Below the pieces are notes generated by a model. The model made no database searches and was not told the DNA's origin. It worked only from the letters and a program-made list of their open reading frames with translations. From positions 92,953,819-93,017,818 of the forward strand of contig NC_081555.1 in assembly GCF_963082655.1 (NCBI RefSeq): DNA of 64,000 nucleotides. Reading direction: 5' to 3'. This DNA comes from Stomoxys calcitrans (lineage: Eukaryota; Arthropoda; Insecta; Diptera; Muscidae). Shown in pieces: positions 21,346 through 33,550 of the stretch. Position 1 is the first letter of the stretch. Each line of letters opens with the position of its first letter. The position numbers and the translations under genes are program-made.

Positions 21346-22931
21346 CTCGTGAAAGATAAGCTAAAAAACTGCCAAATGTCTTTATTTTTAAGAGTTTTTG
21401 CCCTCAAGCCCTCAAGTTTAGTGTCATAGGCAGATATCCTAACCCATGCATCATTATGACCCCTGCATGGGCTAGGCTTTCCCATAAGCCTTCGTACCAT
21501 ATCAAATACCACTGTATCTCAAATTTGAATAGCCTTACACCAATTATGCTTGCCTAAGTGATTCTCTTATTGAATTTCTTAATCTAAGGAGTTGGAAAAA
21601 CTCAGCTACTCGTCTGCAATACAATCTGGTGAACAATGCATTGTGGTATGTACGGCATGTGTAGCTTAATTCTATCAATTTATGAAATTAAATGAAGACA
21701 TATTCACTCCAATCACATCATGTGACGGACGAAAGTCTAGACACTGCTGCAATCATTTGCTGACGTCAACATCCACAACAACGAAATCAACATCATCATC
21801 GTCATTGTGGTCCCCATCATTGACATGACATGAATAGGGGACAGACCAACAACTTCTAGGAAATATTGAAATTTTTATGCCAACCTATGCTACGAGTATC
21901 CAATCCTAGTAAATGGCACAACCAGAGATCTCTTGGCATTCTAAACAATTTCCAGCATAAATCTTATTATCCACAAAATGAGATTTAATTCTTAAACTAA
22001 ACAATTTCTTTAGGCATTTTATGGCCACAAAACTGAAAGCCAAACAGGCGTAGCACACCAAAATAACAAACCGAGAGGGAGAGCAAAAAAAAGAAGTCCT
22101 TTTCCATAAGCACAAAAGCCCAACTCCTGTTTATATTCCAGGTTTTATTTTCTCGTTTTTGTTTGAAAGGAAATCCTTTCATATTAAACGAAACCTGCAA
22201 GCATAAAGGAGCACTGCATGAATGGATGGCCAAGATGAAAGAAGGACGACAAATTCTAAACAAGCAAAAAAACAACAAAACAGCAAAGAGGGGACTGCAA
22301 AATGATGGGAAAGCTTCAGCTGTTGTATGTTTGAAGTTCTACCAAGTTGAGCAAGGAGCAAGCCAAGAATGTAAAGCGAATAACAACAGGGGCTAAATTG
22401 ACAGAAAAGTGTGATGACGATGATGATGAGGACGATTTTGAACAATGGCTATGCCAGGTATTGGCCTGAGAAAAGCCAAAGTAGTACAAGAAGCGAGTGT
22501 TTCACACAGTTTCTAAGCAAAAACTAAAGAAGTTTTTCACAGCAAGTGAAGTATATCCTCTATGCATGCTGTGCAGTGCAGTGCAGTGTGCTGCATTCAT
22601 CTTTGCAGATGAATCTACAAATGACTAAAGAGCAACATATCTGTCTAAATCTTCTGCATGTGGACAACTGCTATGCAGATGGAGGAGACATTACAGACAG
22701 ACAGCGAGAGGCTTGTTCTATGGCTTACATGGAGACAAAATCCAGAAAACAAACTTGCTGTAAGTAACTGACAGTCATCATTTAACTAACTGCTACACTT
22801 CACTCTTCTTCTTTTTGGAAGCGCTTTAACAAGACCCAAGAAAAACTTATGCCCAACAAATTACAAAGATAGGCAAACATACGGACGCACAGTGGGAGAA
22901 AATCCAAAAAAAAAAAAAAAAAAAAAACTAT
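21346..22931. other. No recognisable gene; AT-rich DNA with poly(A) run
   Basis: Several short frames (22163-22396, 22546-22767 and minus-strand equivalents) show no motif. A 20-base A run lies at 22907-22926, just before a mini-me element. Short CAT/GAT-rich runs occur at 21785-21810 and 22412-22432. Confidence 0.5.
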
Positions 22932-24598
<1,667 letters not shown>

Positions 24599-24601
24599 AT
24601 A

Positions 24602-24838
24602 TTGGGTTGCTCAAAAAGTAATTGCGGATTTTTTAAAAGAAAGTAAATGCATTTTTAATAAAACTTAGAATGAACTTTAATAAAATATAATTTTTTTACA
24701 CTTTTTTTCTAAAGCAAGCTAAAAGTAACAGCTGATAACTGACAGAAGAAAGAATGCAATTACAGAGTCACAAGCTGTGAAAAAATTTGTCAACGCCGAC
24801 TATATGAAAAATCCGCAATTACTTTTTGGGTAATCCAA
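24602..24838. mobile_element. mariner-like MITE, copy 1
   Basis: A 237-bp element with terminal inverted repeats TTGGGTTGCTCAAAAAGTAA and, at the right, ATTACTTTTTGGGTAATCCAA. It is flanked by TA at 24600-24601 and 24839-24840. The inside is AT-rich and non-coding. Copies 2 and 3 (45268-45502, 58478-58714) are nearly identical. TA duplication and terminal sequence place it with mariner; a transposase supplied elsewhere is needed. Confidence 0.9.
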
Positions 24839-24840
24839 TA

Positions 24841-25035
24841 ATATGGACAGACAGACAGAAAGACAGACAGATGGACGGACAGACAGACGGACATAGCTAA
24901 ATCGAATCAGAAAGTGATTCTGAGTCGATCGGTATGCTTGGGTCTATCTCTTTTCCTTTTGGGTGTTACAAACAAATTCACCAAGTTATAATACCCTGTA
25001 CCCCAGTAGTGGTGTAGGGTATAAAAATATGTCGT
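24841..25035 (+). mobile_element. Second copy of the mini-me E10 3' end
   Basis: It repeats about 200 bp of E10: the GACAGACAGACAG tract, GGACATAGCTAAATCGAATC, TTTTGGGTGTTACAAACAAA and GTGGTGTAGGGTATAAAA. It is followed by TATGTCGTATATA, which matches the TATGCCGTATATA after the first 3' end. The mariner MITE separates the two. Confidence 0.85.
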
Positions 25036-25980
25036 ATATAAGAACGAATAGAGACATCTCTTTGAAATTTGAAACGATTAGAGCTGAGGTGTAAGCGAGA
25101 TCGTGCGCCAGGTTAACCCGGGGCCTCTTGGCAGGACACTAAATTTGGTCACCTCAGCATGTAAAAAAATTCTTCGGGCTACCAAATCTTCATTTGTGGT
25201 CTGATTTTGAAGAAATTCTAAGAAAAGAAAACGAATAAGGATTCTCTTTGGGTTTTTGCAAATAAAAGTGACATTAAGAAACAAAAAATACATTCTGCCC
25301 GATTTTTTTTTTTTACAAAAATAAAAGTGTCCTTAAGAAACAAAAAATACATTCTGCCCGATTTTTTTTTACAAAAATCCCCAAAATACCCCCTTTCGGG
25401 CAATTTTAGTTTCAAAATAAGAAAATTTATAGTGAATTTGCTGTGGAGGCTACAAATACAGTTAAGCTAGGTTAGACCGGGATTCGAACCTTGGCACACG
25501 GAGCAACAGCGAGAGCCATTGTCATTTTCTAGCATTCGAAGACATCAATACAACTTCCAATAGATGCACAGAAACATGTGTACCATGGAAAAAGGGTAAT
25601 TGTCGCAGAAAAAAAATCTGTCATTACACGAAAACACATGCATTGGGAAAAAGTACAGCTGATAGGCAGGGTTTCGAGCGTGATGCGAAAACACATGCAT
25701 TGGGAAAAAGTACAGCTAATAGGCAGGATTTCGAGCGTGATTAATGTGGTATTTGTATCATAGAGGCGTTTTCACAATAAATACGATTCAAATACAACAT
25801 ACCAATGCACGGTCCTTGAAGCCTTCACACCTAATATGGTTGAAAAGTCTTCTAACCAAAGACGAAACGGGTCCAAAGTGGTTGGTGTGTGTTACTATCC
25901 CTGGCTTTCCTTTTCCAATTCCAAAGAAACTCTCCAAATATTGAGCTCGTTTCGAAAGAGTAACAAACAGTAACGGACAA
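25036..25980. other. No gene; two short tandem duplications
   Basis: No coding region recognised. A 59-bp duplication (landmark ATTCTGCCCG at 25292 and 25351) and a 57-bp duplication (landmark AAAACACATGCATTGGG at 25631 and 25688) are present. A short TTCGAA-containing segment near 25478 resembles an antisense B box but has no supporting tRNA fold. Confidence 0.6.
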
Positions 25981-26105
25981 TAGTTCGCCCCATGGCACTA
26001 TTGGCATACACCTACGCCAATAATCGGCTGGTTGTGCGCTCTAAAAATTACAAAGGAACCTTAAAAAAGGAAATTTTAAGTTAGGAATTCCGTGTTATTT
26101 ACAAA

Positions 26106-26800
26106 CTACTTATTTGTTTTCCATATCACTCCTCTAAGATGGTTCATGTCTGGTATTTTGTCCCCACCTAAGTACCCATGTCTGTTAGCCGCGAAAGCCG
26201 AGCAATGACAAAGGAAATGCTCCAACGTCTCATCATCTTCCCCACATGAAAACACTTGCCGCACCGATTTTGCATAAGCGAGCTCGCAGTCGGAGGCCAC
26301 CGTAGCGCAGAGGTTAACATGTCCGCCTATGACGCTGAACGCCTGGGTTCGAATCCTGACGAGACCATCAGTTAAAAGTTTCACCGGTGGGTTTCCCCTC
26401 CTAATGCTGGCGACATATATGAGGTACTATGCCATGTAAAACTTCTCTCCAAAGAGGTGTCGCATTGCGGCTCGCCGTTCGGACTCGGCTATAAAAAGGA
26501 GGCCCCTTATCATTGAGCTTAAACTTGAATCGGACTGCACTCTTTGATATGTGAGAAGTTTGGCCCTGTTCCTTAGTGAAATGTTCATGGGCAAAATTTG
26601 CAATTTGAGCTCGTAGTCCTATGTGTCCCGTTAAGATACCACAGGCAATACTGACCTCCTTCTTATATCCTTTCAATGACAGCCTCGCCCTCTCACGATC
26701 AGGATCCCCCCATAGGATTTTCGCCGTCCTACCGACCGTTTCGCTGTTCCACAGTGTTGCATGCGCATTCGTCGCCCACTCTCTTAACTCAGACTGCGTC
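26106..26800 (-). pseudogene. LOA-like type A C-terminal region, split by SINE
   Basis: The frames encode NPQPFGSTQSELREWATNAH, GRTAKILWGDPDRER, GILTGHIGLRA and, beyond the SINE, AYAKSVRQVFSCGEDDETLE followed by HFLCHCSAFAANRHGYLGG. The 'LEHFLCHCPAFA' block with its Cys and His residues is a hallmark of the C-terminus behind RNase H in these elements. The SINE interrupts the sequence between LRA and the cysteine block. Without the SINE the two parts join, as in the uninterrupted copy at 29003-29452. Confidence 0.8.
26292..26606 (+). mobile_element. tRNA-derived SINE, full-length reference copy
   Basis: A 315-bp element. The tRNA-like head has an A box TAGCGCAGAGG (26303-26313) and a B box GGTTCGAATCC (26346-26356), the internal promoter elements for RNA polymerase III. 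The body has AATGCTGGCGACATATATGA, AAAGAGGTGTCGCATTGCGG and CTATAAAAAGGAGGCC, then ATATGTGAGAAG and the 3' end ATGGGCAAAATTTGCAATTT. Target duplications GAGCTCG(C/T)AGTC lie at 26280-26291 and 26607-26618 (12 bp, one mismatch). It sits antisense in a LOA-like element. There is no poly(A) tail. Confidence 0.9.
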
Positions 26801-27530
26801 GACCCGAAAGGCTGCGGGTTAACCAAGTTTATAGACGGCAGTCATCTTGACTTCACTGCCAAATCGTTTGCCCTTTCATTTACTTTACTCCGTTATAGCC
26901 CGGCACAGAAACGATGCGGATTTTGCCATCTCCAGAGAGGGCGTTTAACTCCTTCTTACACTGCAAAACTGTTTGTCACTTTACCCTTCTGGTTGATATT
27001 GCCTTATGGCAATTTTACTGTCCGTAAAGATGTTTACACTCGTCATCCTCGAGTTAGCACAAAACCACTTCACGCATTCCGTGATCGCCCGGATCTCCAC
27101 CTGCAGGACCGTATTATGGTCAGACAGTCTACAACAGATCTCAGTCCCTGGGTTCTCAATGTAGACCCTCTATCCTCTAGCTTTGATCCATCTGTGTAAC
27201 ATTATCTTCCAGATGGCAATACTAGGGTTCCGCCAATCCAAGACTGTGCCGCTGGCAATAGTGCCTGCCACTGGACCTCAAGGTTCATCTCAGGTATCCG
27301 ATCGGAAACCTCTTCCCTTACTTCCAGGTTTCCCATCGTTGCCTCGATTATACCGCGATGGTATGAGCTGCTCCCCTCCTCAACACATTCTCCCATTGCC
27401 TTAAGTCTCATAGCTGCAGTGGCTGCCTCACATTTAATCTATATGTCAATGGGTCGGATATCTAGAATAGTCTCCAGTGCCCTAGTGGGCGTGGTCCTCA
27501 TCGCTCCGCCTATGCCAAGACAACAAAATC

Positions 27531-27970
27531 TCTGAACTTGTTGTATGATCCATAGCAGTCCATAGTCTACCGATGAGTAAGTAAGTATTGGTGTAATCAT
27601 GCTGCTGCAGAGCCAGTTGATTCAGGCCCTATTTCGAGCCTACGGTCCATCTACATAGTGCCTGATATCTATGAGCCTTCTCAGTACGCTCCTGAATGTG
27701 ACACTTCAAATTAAGTTTCCTATCCATGATCCCACCTAAGTATATTCTCTGAACTTGTTGTATGGTCCATAGCAGTCCACCAAACTACTGAGGCGTAAGT
27801 GAGTTTTCGTCTAATCACGCTCCTGCAGAGCCAGTGGAATATCCGCAGATGCAGGCCCCATTTCGAGCCTACGGCCCGTCTACATAGTGCTCAACGTCTG
27901 TGAGCCTTCTCAGTACGCTCCTCAATGTGACACCTCCAATTCAATTTCCTATCCAAGATCCCACCCAAGT
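27531..27970. repeat. ~217-bp tandem duplication inside the LOA-like RT thumb
   Basis: TCTGAACTTGTTGTATG starts at 27531 and again at 27748, and about 220 bp after each start are similar (roughly 85% by eye), including TTTCGAGCCTACGG and GAGCCTTCTCAGTACGCTCC. The duplication is old, as shown by the divergence. Other copies of the element carry this segment once. Confidence 0.8.
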
Positions 27971-27973
27971 ATT

Positions 27974-28246
27974 TTACCTTGTCAGATATCGAAATTGGTT
28001 TATTGGGGAAGAGTGGTGCGTCAAATCTTTCGTTTTACTCGTGAACATGCATATTTCTGTCTTCTCTGGGTTAACAATGAGACCCCTGGGTCTATCCCAG
28101 TCATATGCCATATGCAAGACCATTTCGGCCCTTCCGCATAACTCGTTCGGATAATTACCCCTAGGGAGTATTATAACATCGCAAACGAAGATTTGGCAGC
28201 CCGAACAAGAGGCGTCCGGACCACCCAGGGTCTTGACATTTTGCAC
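27974..28246 (-). pseudogene. LOA-like type A RT palm fragment
   Basis: The frame contains CDVIILPRGNYPNELCGRAE and PRGLIVNPEKTEICMFT. In intact relatives the beginning reads YADDV; here the YAD is replaced (FVCDV), so the catalytic centre is damaged. The downstream 'NP.KTE...F' is the usual motif D region. Confidence 0.8.
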
Positions 28247-28255
28247 ACGATCTTA

Positions 28256-28884
28256 GCCATAGCGATTTTCAAAGAGATATCTCTACCCCTTCTCACACAG
28301 TATTATTTTCACTAGTTTTTTTTTTTCCATTTTCTCCCACTGTGAGATGTGAGTGCATACATAGATGAATAGACGGATGCATGGAGTCTTCATGGTCCAG
28401 ACAAAAGATAGGAAAAGAAAAAATTTGTTACACATAAAACATGACTACTGCAACGTTGATGTTAGTTTTTGCTTACCCAAAAAACGAAAAAAAAACTCCA
28501 AGTTGCAGGCGAGAAAAAGAAGCATTTTTCAAATGTCCCGACACATTACTTTTTGACTACATATCGCATGTAAGAGCATTTGAGAGAGACGTACGACACA
28601 TATCACACATATGGGATAGTTTGCAAATGATGGATTATCAGTTTTGAAAAGGAATTTCATTCCACAAATGATGGATAAGACAACTTTGAGATATTAATGC
28701 CAAGGAATAATCACATGGAGTAGGAAAACCTACAGTAATCATTTGGGTATTTAAAAACCGGTTTCAAAGAGTTTTGGGCCAGAGTGTATCGGAGATTTGC
28801 GATATTCTCCCATAAAAGCAGCCCAACCACATTGGCAGTCTTCGAAGCACTGCTGGTCACAAAATTCCCACTAGGGAAAGGTTA
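28256..28884. other. No recognisable gene between two LOA-like copies
   Basis: AT-rich DNA of about 630 bp. Frames at 28365-28556 and 28441-28647 show only Lys-rich low-complexity peptides. I see no element boundaries other than those of the neighbours. Confidence 0.5.
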
Positions 28885-29002
28885 GATTGAAAATGGGGTG
28901 CAGATATTAATCTACCCCATGTCACTACGGACATAAACCTTAGCCTGTAATCGGCTTGTTATGCGCTTTAAAAACCACAAAGTAACCTCTAAAAAGCAAA
29001 TT

Positions 29003-29452
29003 TTAAGTAAGGAATTCCGTGCTACTTACAAAATTTTTAATTGCTTTCAATACCACTTCCCTAAGTTGCTTCATGTCTAGTATTGTGTCCCCACCTAAGT
29101 GTCGGTATCTGTTAGACGCGAAGGCCGGGCAATGATAAAGGAAATGCTCCAACATCTCATCATCTTCCCTGCATGCCCTACACGTGCTATCACTTACCGC
29201 TCGTAGTCCTATGTGTGCCGTTATGATTCCAATAGCTATACTGACCTCCTTCTCGCTTCCTTTCAGTAATAGTCTCGTCTTGGCACGATCTGGATCCCCC
29301 CATAGAATTTTCGCCATCCTACTGACCGTTTCGCTATTCCACAATTTTGCATGCGCATTCATCGCCCACTCCTTTAACTCGGACTGCGTCGACCCAAAAG
29401 GCTTCGGGTTAACCAAGTATATCGACTGCAGTTCCCTGGCCTTTACAGCCAA
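29003..29452 (-). pseudogene. LOA-like type A C-terminal domain, open frame of 149 codons
   Basis: This is the best preserved C-terminus in the window. In one frame it encodes VNPKPFGSTQSELKEWAMNA, WGDPDRAKTRLLL, GIITAHIGLRA, CRACREDDEMLEHFLYHCPA and the terminal KNFVSSTEFLT. The CxxC...HxxxHC arrangement could form a zinc-binding knuckle, known at the C-terminus of several non-LTR polyproteins. The upstream RNase H frame is broken, so the frame is only a relic. The site where the SINE entered the sister copy at 26292 is uninterrupted here. Confidence 0.85.
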
Positions 29453-29475
29453 ATCGTCTGCCCTTTCATTTCACC

Positions 29476-30027
29476 TTACTCCGTTATAGCCCAGCACCCA
29501 GCGGTTTTTGTCATCCTCTGAGACGGATGGCAAAGGATGCAAGACTGAAGGATGTCTATTCGTGACCTTACCGTCCTGGTTGTTATTGCCCTTATGGCAA
29601 TTTTACTGTCGGTAAAGATGTTCACACTCGACGTCCTCGCGTTACCACCACAACACTTCACGCATTCCGTGATTGACCGGATCCCCTCCTGCAGGACCGT
29701 ATTATGGTCAATTGCAATTTTTTTTTTTTGCCTATGAACATTCCACTAAGGAACAGAGGTAAACTTCTCACATATCAATGAGTGCAGTCCGATTCAAGTT
29801 TAAGCTCAATGATAAGGGGCCTCCTTTTTATAGCCGAGTCCGAACGGCGTGCGGCAGTGCGACACCTCTTTGGAGCGAAGTTTTACATGGCATAGTACCT
29901 CACAAATGTTGCCAGTATTATTATGTTCAGGCAGTCTAAAACAGATCTCAGTCCCTGAGTAAACCCCCAGGCCCACTCTATCCTCTAGCTTTGATCCATC
30001 CGTGTAACATGATCTTCCAGATGACAA
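29476..30027 (-). pseudogene. LOA-like type A RNase H domain, interrupted by SINE
   Basis: Minus-strand frames contain CYTDGSKLEDRVGLGVYS (TDGSK carries the first catalytic Asp) and, past the SINE, TSSVNIFTDSKIAIRAI (the TDS motif carries another). RNase H removes the RNA strand after first-strand synthesis. The domain is split by the SINE at 29711-29918 and ends with stop codons. Confidence 0.85.
29711..29918 (-). mobile_element. SINE, 5'-truncated, flanked by 11-bp target duplication
   Basis: The antisense SINE body runs from an A-rich 3' end (T run on the plus strand at 29719-29730) to the GCCAGTAT motif, and lacks the tRNA head. TATTATG(G/T)TCA occurs at 29700-29710 and 29919-29929. The sister retroelement at 27110-27130 has this site without SINE. 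Confidence 0.85.
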
Positions 30028-30345
30028 TACTAGGGTTCCGTCAATCCAATACTGCGCCGATGGCAGCAGTTCCTCGCACTAGACTTCAAGGTTCGTCTCA
30101 GGTTGCCGATCGGAAAACTCTTTCCTTCCTTCCAGGTTTCCTATCGTCGCTTCGATTATACCGCGATGGTACGAGTTGCTCCCATCCTCAATCCATTCTC
30201 CCATCGCCTTAAGTCTCATAGCCGCAGTGGCTGCCTCACACTTAATTTGAATGTCAATGGGTCGGATATCTAGAAGTCTCCAGTGCTCTGGTGGGCGTGG
30301 TCCTCATTGCTCCGCCTATGCCAAGACAACAAGTTGCCTGAACCT

Positions 30346-30960
30346 GCTGTATGGTAGTGATATTCCCACTAGGAATAAGGCTACCACCAAGACGTCGAGA
30401 TATTATGCAAGAAAAGAGGAACTACGAGCTTTGACAGGACAACTCAGTCCTTCATGGCAGAAAGGACAAATGACTAAAGATTTGTGGAAATCAAGCTGGT
30501 TAATCTGATAATTCCATTTGAAGAAAGTACTTAAGGTATTCGGCATAAGAGGCATAAGATGTAGCATTAAATTCAGTCTATCAGATAGTGTCGTCCTCAG
30601 TGCGGCTATGATGCATAAACAAGCCTTCCTTTGGATACGGTTAAGTATTGAGCAGTAGGTGGATTTTTGAAGCGCCGTCCACCAGACCACAACACCATAT
30701 AGCATTATAGGTCTGACAAATGCAGGTATTTTGCGCTTTCTGTAAATAGAATATTCACTCCACCCAAGAGTATAGGTTCAACTGTAGGCAACTTGTATCT
30801 CCTGCTAAAAAGAGCTACTTTAGTCTTGCACGTTTGAGATTCCAGTGTTTCCTCACTAGACATTGTCCAAACTGAAAAATGTAAATCCGTGCAAGATCAA
30901 GGCGATTGCCTATTCATCCGGGTAGCAAAGTACGTTAACGGACGGTGAGCTTTGTGTAGA
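30346..30960 (-). pseudogene. LOA-like (type B) RT palm end and thumb
   Basis: Minus-strand frames show KVALFSRRYKLPTVEP and AKYLHL, then MLYGVVVWWTALQKSTYCSI and LNRIQRKACLCIIAALRTT. The pattern 'KT.L..F.R.YK.P ... YG..VWW.AL ... QR.ACL.I.GA.RTTP' is the RT/thumb of LOA-type elements. It adjoins type A DNA at 30345 in the same orientation but belongs to a distinct subfamily. Confidence 0.75.
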
Positions 30961-31109
30961 GAGTTCATCGGAATAAGAAGGGGGAAGTTGAGAAATCGAA
31001 ATAGACCTTACTCCGGCCAACTTTATCATCATCGAGAAAACTGTTTCCCCTGAAAAGTTACAAAGTCATTTGATGGTACATCTGCTTAATATTATTTCAA
31101 AATAATAAA

Positions 31110-32550
31110 TGATTAACAATTAAAAAGGCGTTAACGACATCGGATAATAAATGAGCCTTTTATGGGCCCAAAACCTTAAAACGAGCGAACGGTCTATATG
31201 GCAGCTATATGCAAATTCTCATCGATCTAAGCCAAAATGCAGGAGTATGTCGAGAGACTTAACTAAACTCACTGTCCTAAATTACGTCGACATCGGATAA
31301 TAAATGCGCCTTTTATGGGCCCAAAACCTTAAATCGAGAGATCGGTCTATATGGCAGCTATATCCAAATCTAGAACGATCTGGGCAAAATTGAAGAAGGA
31401 CGTCGAAGAGCCTAACCAAACTCACTGTGTCAAATTTCAGCGACATCGGACAATAAATGCGTCTTTTATGGCCCCAAAACCTAAAACCTAGATAGCGGTC
31501 TATATGGCAGCTATATCTAAATCTGGATCGATCTGAGCCAAATTAACGATGGATGTCGATGGGCTTTACACAATTCACTGTCCCGAATTTCATCAAAATC
31601 GGATAATAAATGTAGCTTTTGTGGGCCTAAGACCCTTAACCGGAGGATCGGTCTATATGGCAGCTTTATCCAAATCTGAACCGATCTGGGCCAATTTAAC
31701 GAAGGAAGTCGAAGGGCCTAAGACAACTCACTGTCCCAAATTTCAGCGAAATCGGATAATAAATGGGGCTTTTATGGGCCTTAGACCCTAAATCGGAGGA
31801 TCGGTTTATATGGCAGCTATATCCAAATCTAGACCGATCGGAGCCAAATTGACGAAGGAAGTCGAAGGGCCTAACACAACTCACTGTCCCAAATTTCAAC
31901 AAAATCGGATAATAAATGTGGCTTTTATGGGCCTAAGACCCTAAATCGGCGGATCGGTCTATATGGGGGCTATATCAAGATCTAGTCCGTTATAGCCCAT
32001 CTTCGAACTAAACCTGCTTATGGACAAAAAAAAAGAATCTGTACAAAGTTTCAACTCAATATCTCTATTTTTGGAGACTGTAGCGTGATTTCAACAGAAA
32101 AACGGACAGACTGACGGAAGGACATGGCTAGATCGTCTGAGATTTGTTCGCCGATGCAATGCAAATTTTGCCCATCAATATTCCACTAAGGAACAGGGGC
32201 ACATATCAATGAGTGCAGTCCGATTCCAATTTAAGCTCAGTGACAAGGGGTCTCTTTTTATAGCCGAGTCGGAACGGCGTGCCGCAGTGCGACAGCTCTT
32301 TGGAGAGAAGTTTTACATGGCATAATACCTCACAAATGTTGCCAGCATAAGGAGGGGAAAACCACCGCTGAAAATTTTTTTTGGTCTTGGCAGGATTCGG
32401 ACCCAGGCGTTCAGCGTCATAGGCGGGCATGCTAACCTCTGCGCTACGGTGGCCTCGCCGATCAAGAACATATATATTTTATAGGGTTGGAAATGGATAT
32501 TTCGATGTGTTGCAAACAGAATGACAAAATGAGTATACCCCCATCCTTTG
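31110..32550 (+). mobile_element. mini-me element, second subfamily, SINE-interrupted (E11)
   Basis: Plus-strand units carry GGTCTATATGGCAGCTATAT and AATCGGATAATAAATG; the GCAG landmark is at 31201, 31364, 31507, 31660 and 31813. The 3' region has ACGGACAGACTGACGGAAGG, then a SINE (32156-32454), then ATCAAGAACATATATATTTT and TATACCCCCATCCTTTGGTT. The 5' terminus is missing. Confidence 0.8.
32156..32454 (-). mobile_element. SINE inserted in a mini-me element
   Basis: A full-length antisense copy with the B box intact in part (GATTCGGACCCAGGC on the plus strand has a mutated core). TCGCCGAT occurs at 32148-32155 and 32455-32462 and restores the mini-me sequence when one copy is removed. I read it as an 8-bp target duplication. 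Confidence 0.8.
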
Positions 32551-33550
32551 GTTATAAAACTGCCTTGGAGTCAAAGCACAACAAATCTGTAGCTCTAATT
32601 AAAAAAACAAATTATCAAAATTTTAATTAGAAACTCAATGCTGATGGAACATGTCTGCTTCCAAATGCTTCCATTTTCATATTTTTGACATTTCCTTTGA
32701 AATGTCCCATATGTGTGGCCATGCTCATTCACAACGAATGAGTTTTTATGTGTCTCGTTATAAAATTTTGAACAGAGCCATAATGCGATAGCCGTTCATT
32801 CAAGTGTAGCGTATTTTGTCGTGTTTTTGAGTGTTTGCTATTTGCCATCTATATATGTGTGTATGAGCATGAATGTGTGTGTGTGTGTGTGTGTAATGTC
32901 TATGTCATGTATAGCCTTCAGGCATATTTATGTTTCCACTACCAATACCACTGCCACAACGACTATTGGCCAATACAACCACTACAGATGTTGCACACTG
33001 CCACTGTAACAACGGATTCAAGTCCAAGTACAGGGACAAGCTGCAACTGCAGGAGCAGCAAGCTGGCATAGAATAACTCACACAGCCACACATGCCAGAG
33101 TTTTTACTATTTTAGTGATTTGTGGTAGCACAGCACATTTTTCATTTTTCGGCCGCAACACTAACAACAACAACGGCGGCAGCAGCAGCAGCACCACCAC
33201 CACCACCACCACCACCACCGCCAGCAACATCCACGTCAGAAAGACTATTAAATTTTTCGGTGAATATGAACACAGATAGTTAACATGACTGAAATAAGGA
33301 GAGCCTAGAGGTAGTTTACTTATTTGAATGAATATGTATAACAGAAGCAATATTGCAAAAATGCAGTCAAATTGGTACAGTGAACTCTCACAGGGAAGAA
33401 CAATCAAGGAGATTTAGAAGTTAAAAATATTTCTAAGGAAATTTAATAAAAAAAAATTAAAATTTTACAAAATTTTCTATAGAAATAAAATTTTCGAGTC
33501 GAGCTTAAATGTCAACGAGAATGGTGGAAGTAAAGAAATTACCAGCTTTC
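32551..33550. other. No recognisable gene; microsatellites
   Basis: Contains a TG run (about 32875-32894) and a GCAGCAGC/CACCACCACC run (33177-33226). The Val/Leu/Pro-rich minus frame over 33078-33407 is a translation of the microsatellite. No motif of a host gene is visible. Confidence 0.55.

Larger units (their letters stand above)
25985..28255 (-). mobile_element. LOA-like type A retrotransposon, 5'-truncated, with SINE insertion
   Basis: Minus-strand copy covering, from right to left, the RT palm C-terminus (28250-27980), RT thumb with an internal duplication (27970-27531), RNase H (about 27500-26830), the cysteine/histidine C-terminus (26800-26110) and the 3' UTR (to about 25985). A SINE sits at 26292-26606. 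It corresponds to the plus-strand copy at 59850-61260. All parts carry frameshifts. Confidence 0.85.
28885..30345 (-). mobile_element. LOA-like type A retrotransposon, 3' half, with truncated SINE insertion
   Basis: Minus-strand copy: 3' UTR (28885-29005, with CCCATGTCACTACGGACAT), C-terminus (29003-29452), RNase H (about 29476-30027, interrupted by a SINE at 29711-29918) and the piece upstream of RNase H (30030-30345). It lacks RT palm and endonuclease. It is the second minus-strand type A copy within 5 kb. Confidence 0.85.

Noticed and set aside
22163..22767. Possible small exons
   Set aside because: No motif and no convincing splice sites; composition is low-complexity Lys/Asn-rich.
25465..25510. 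Antisense B-box-like GGGATTCGAACC
   Set aside because: No A box at the right distance and no cloverleaf that I can draw.
26300..26360. Possible tRNA genes (A and B boxes)
   Set aside because: The acceptor and anticodon stems do not close and the sequence continues into a repeated body; these are SINE heads.
33078..33407. 109-codon minus frame with Val/Leu/Pro runs
   Set aside because: Produced by a CAC/CAG microsatellite and flanking AT-rich DNA.
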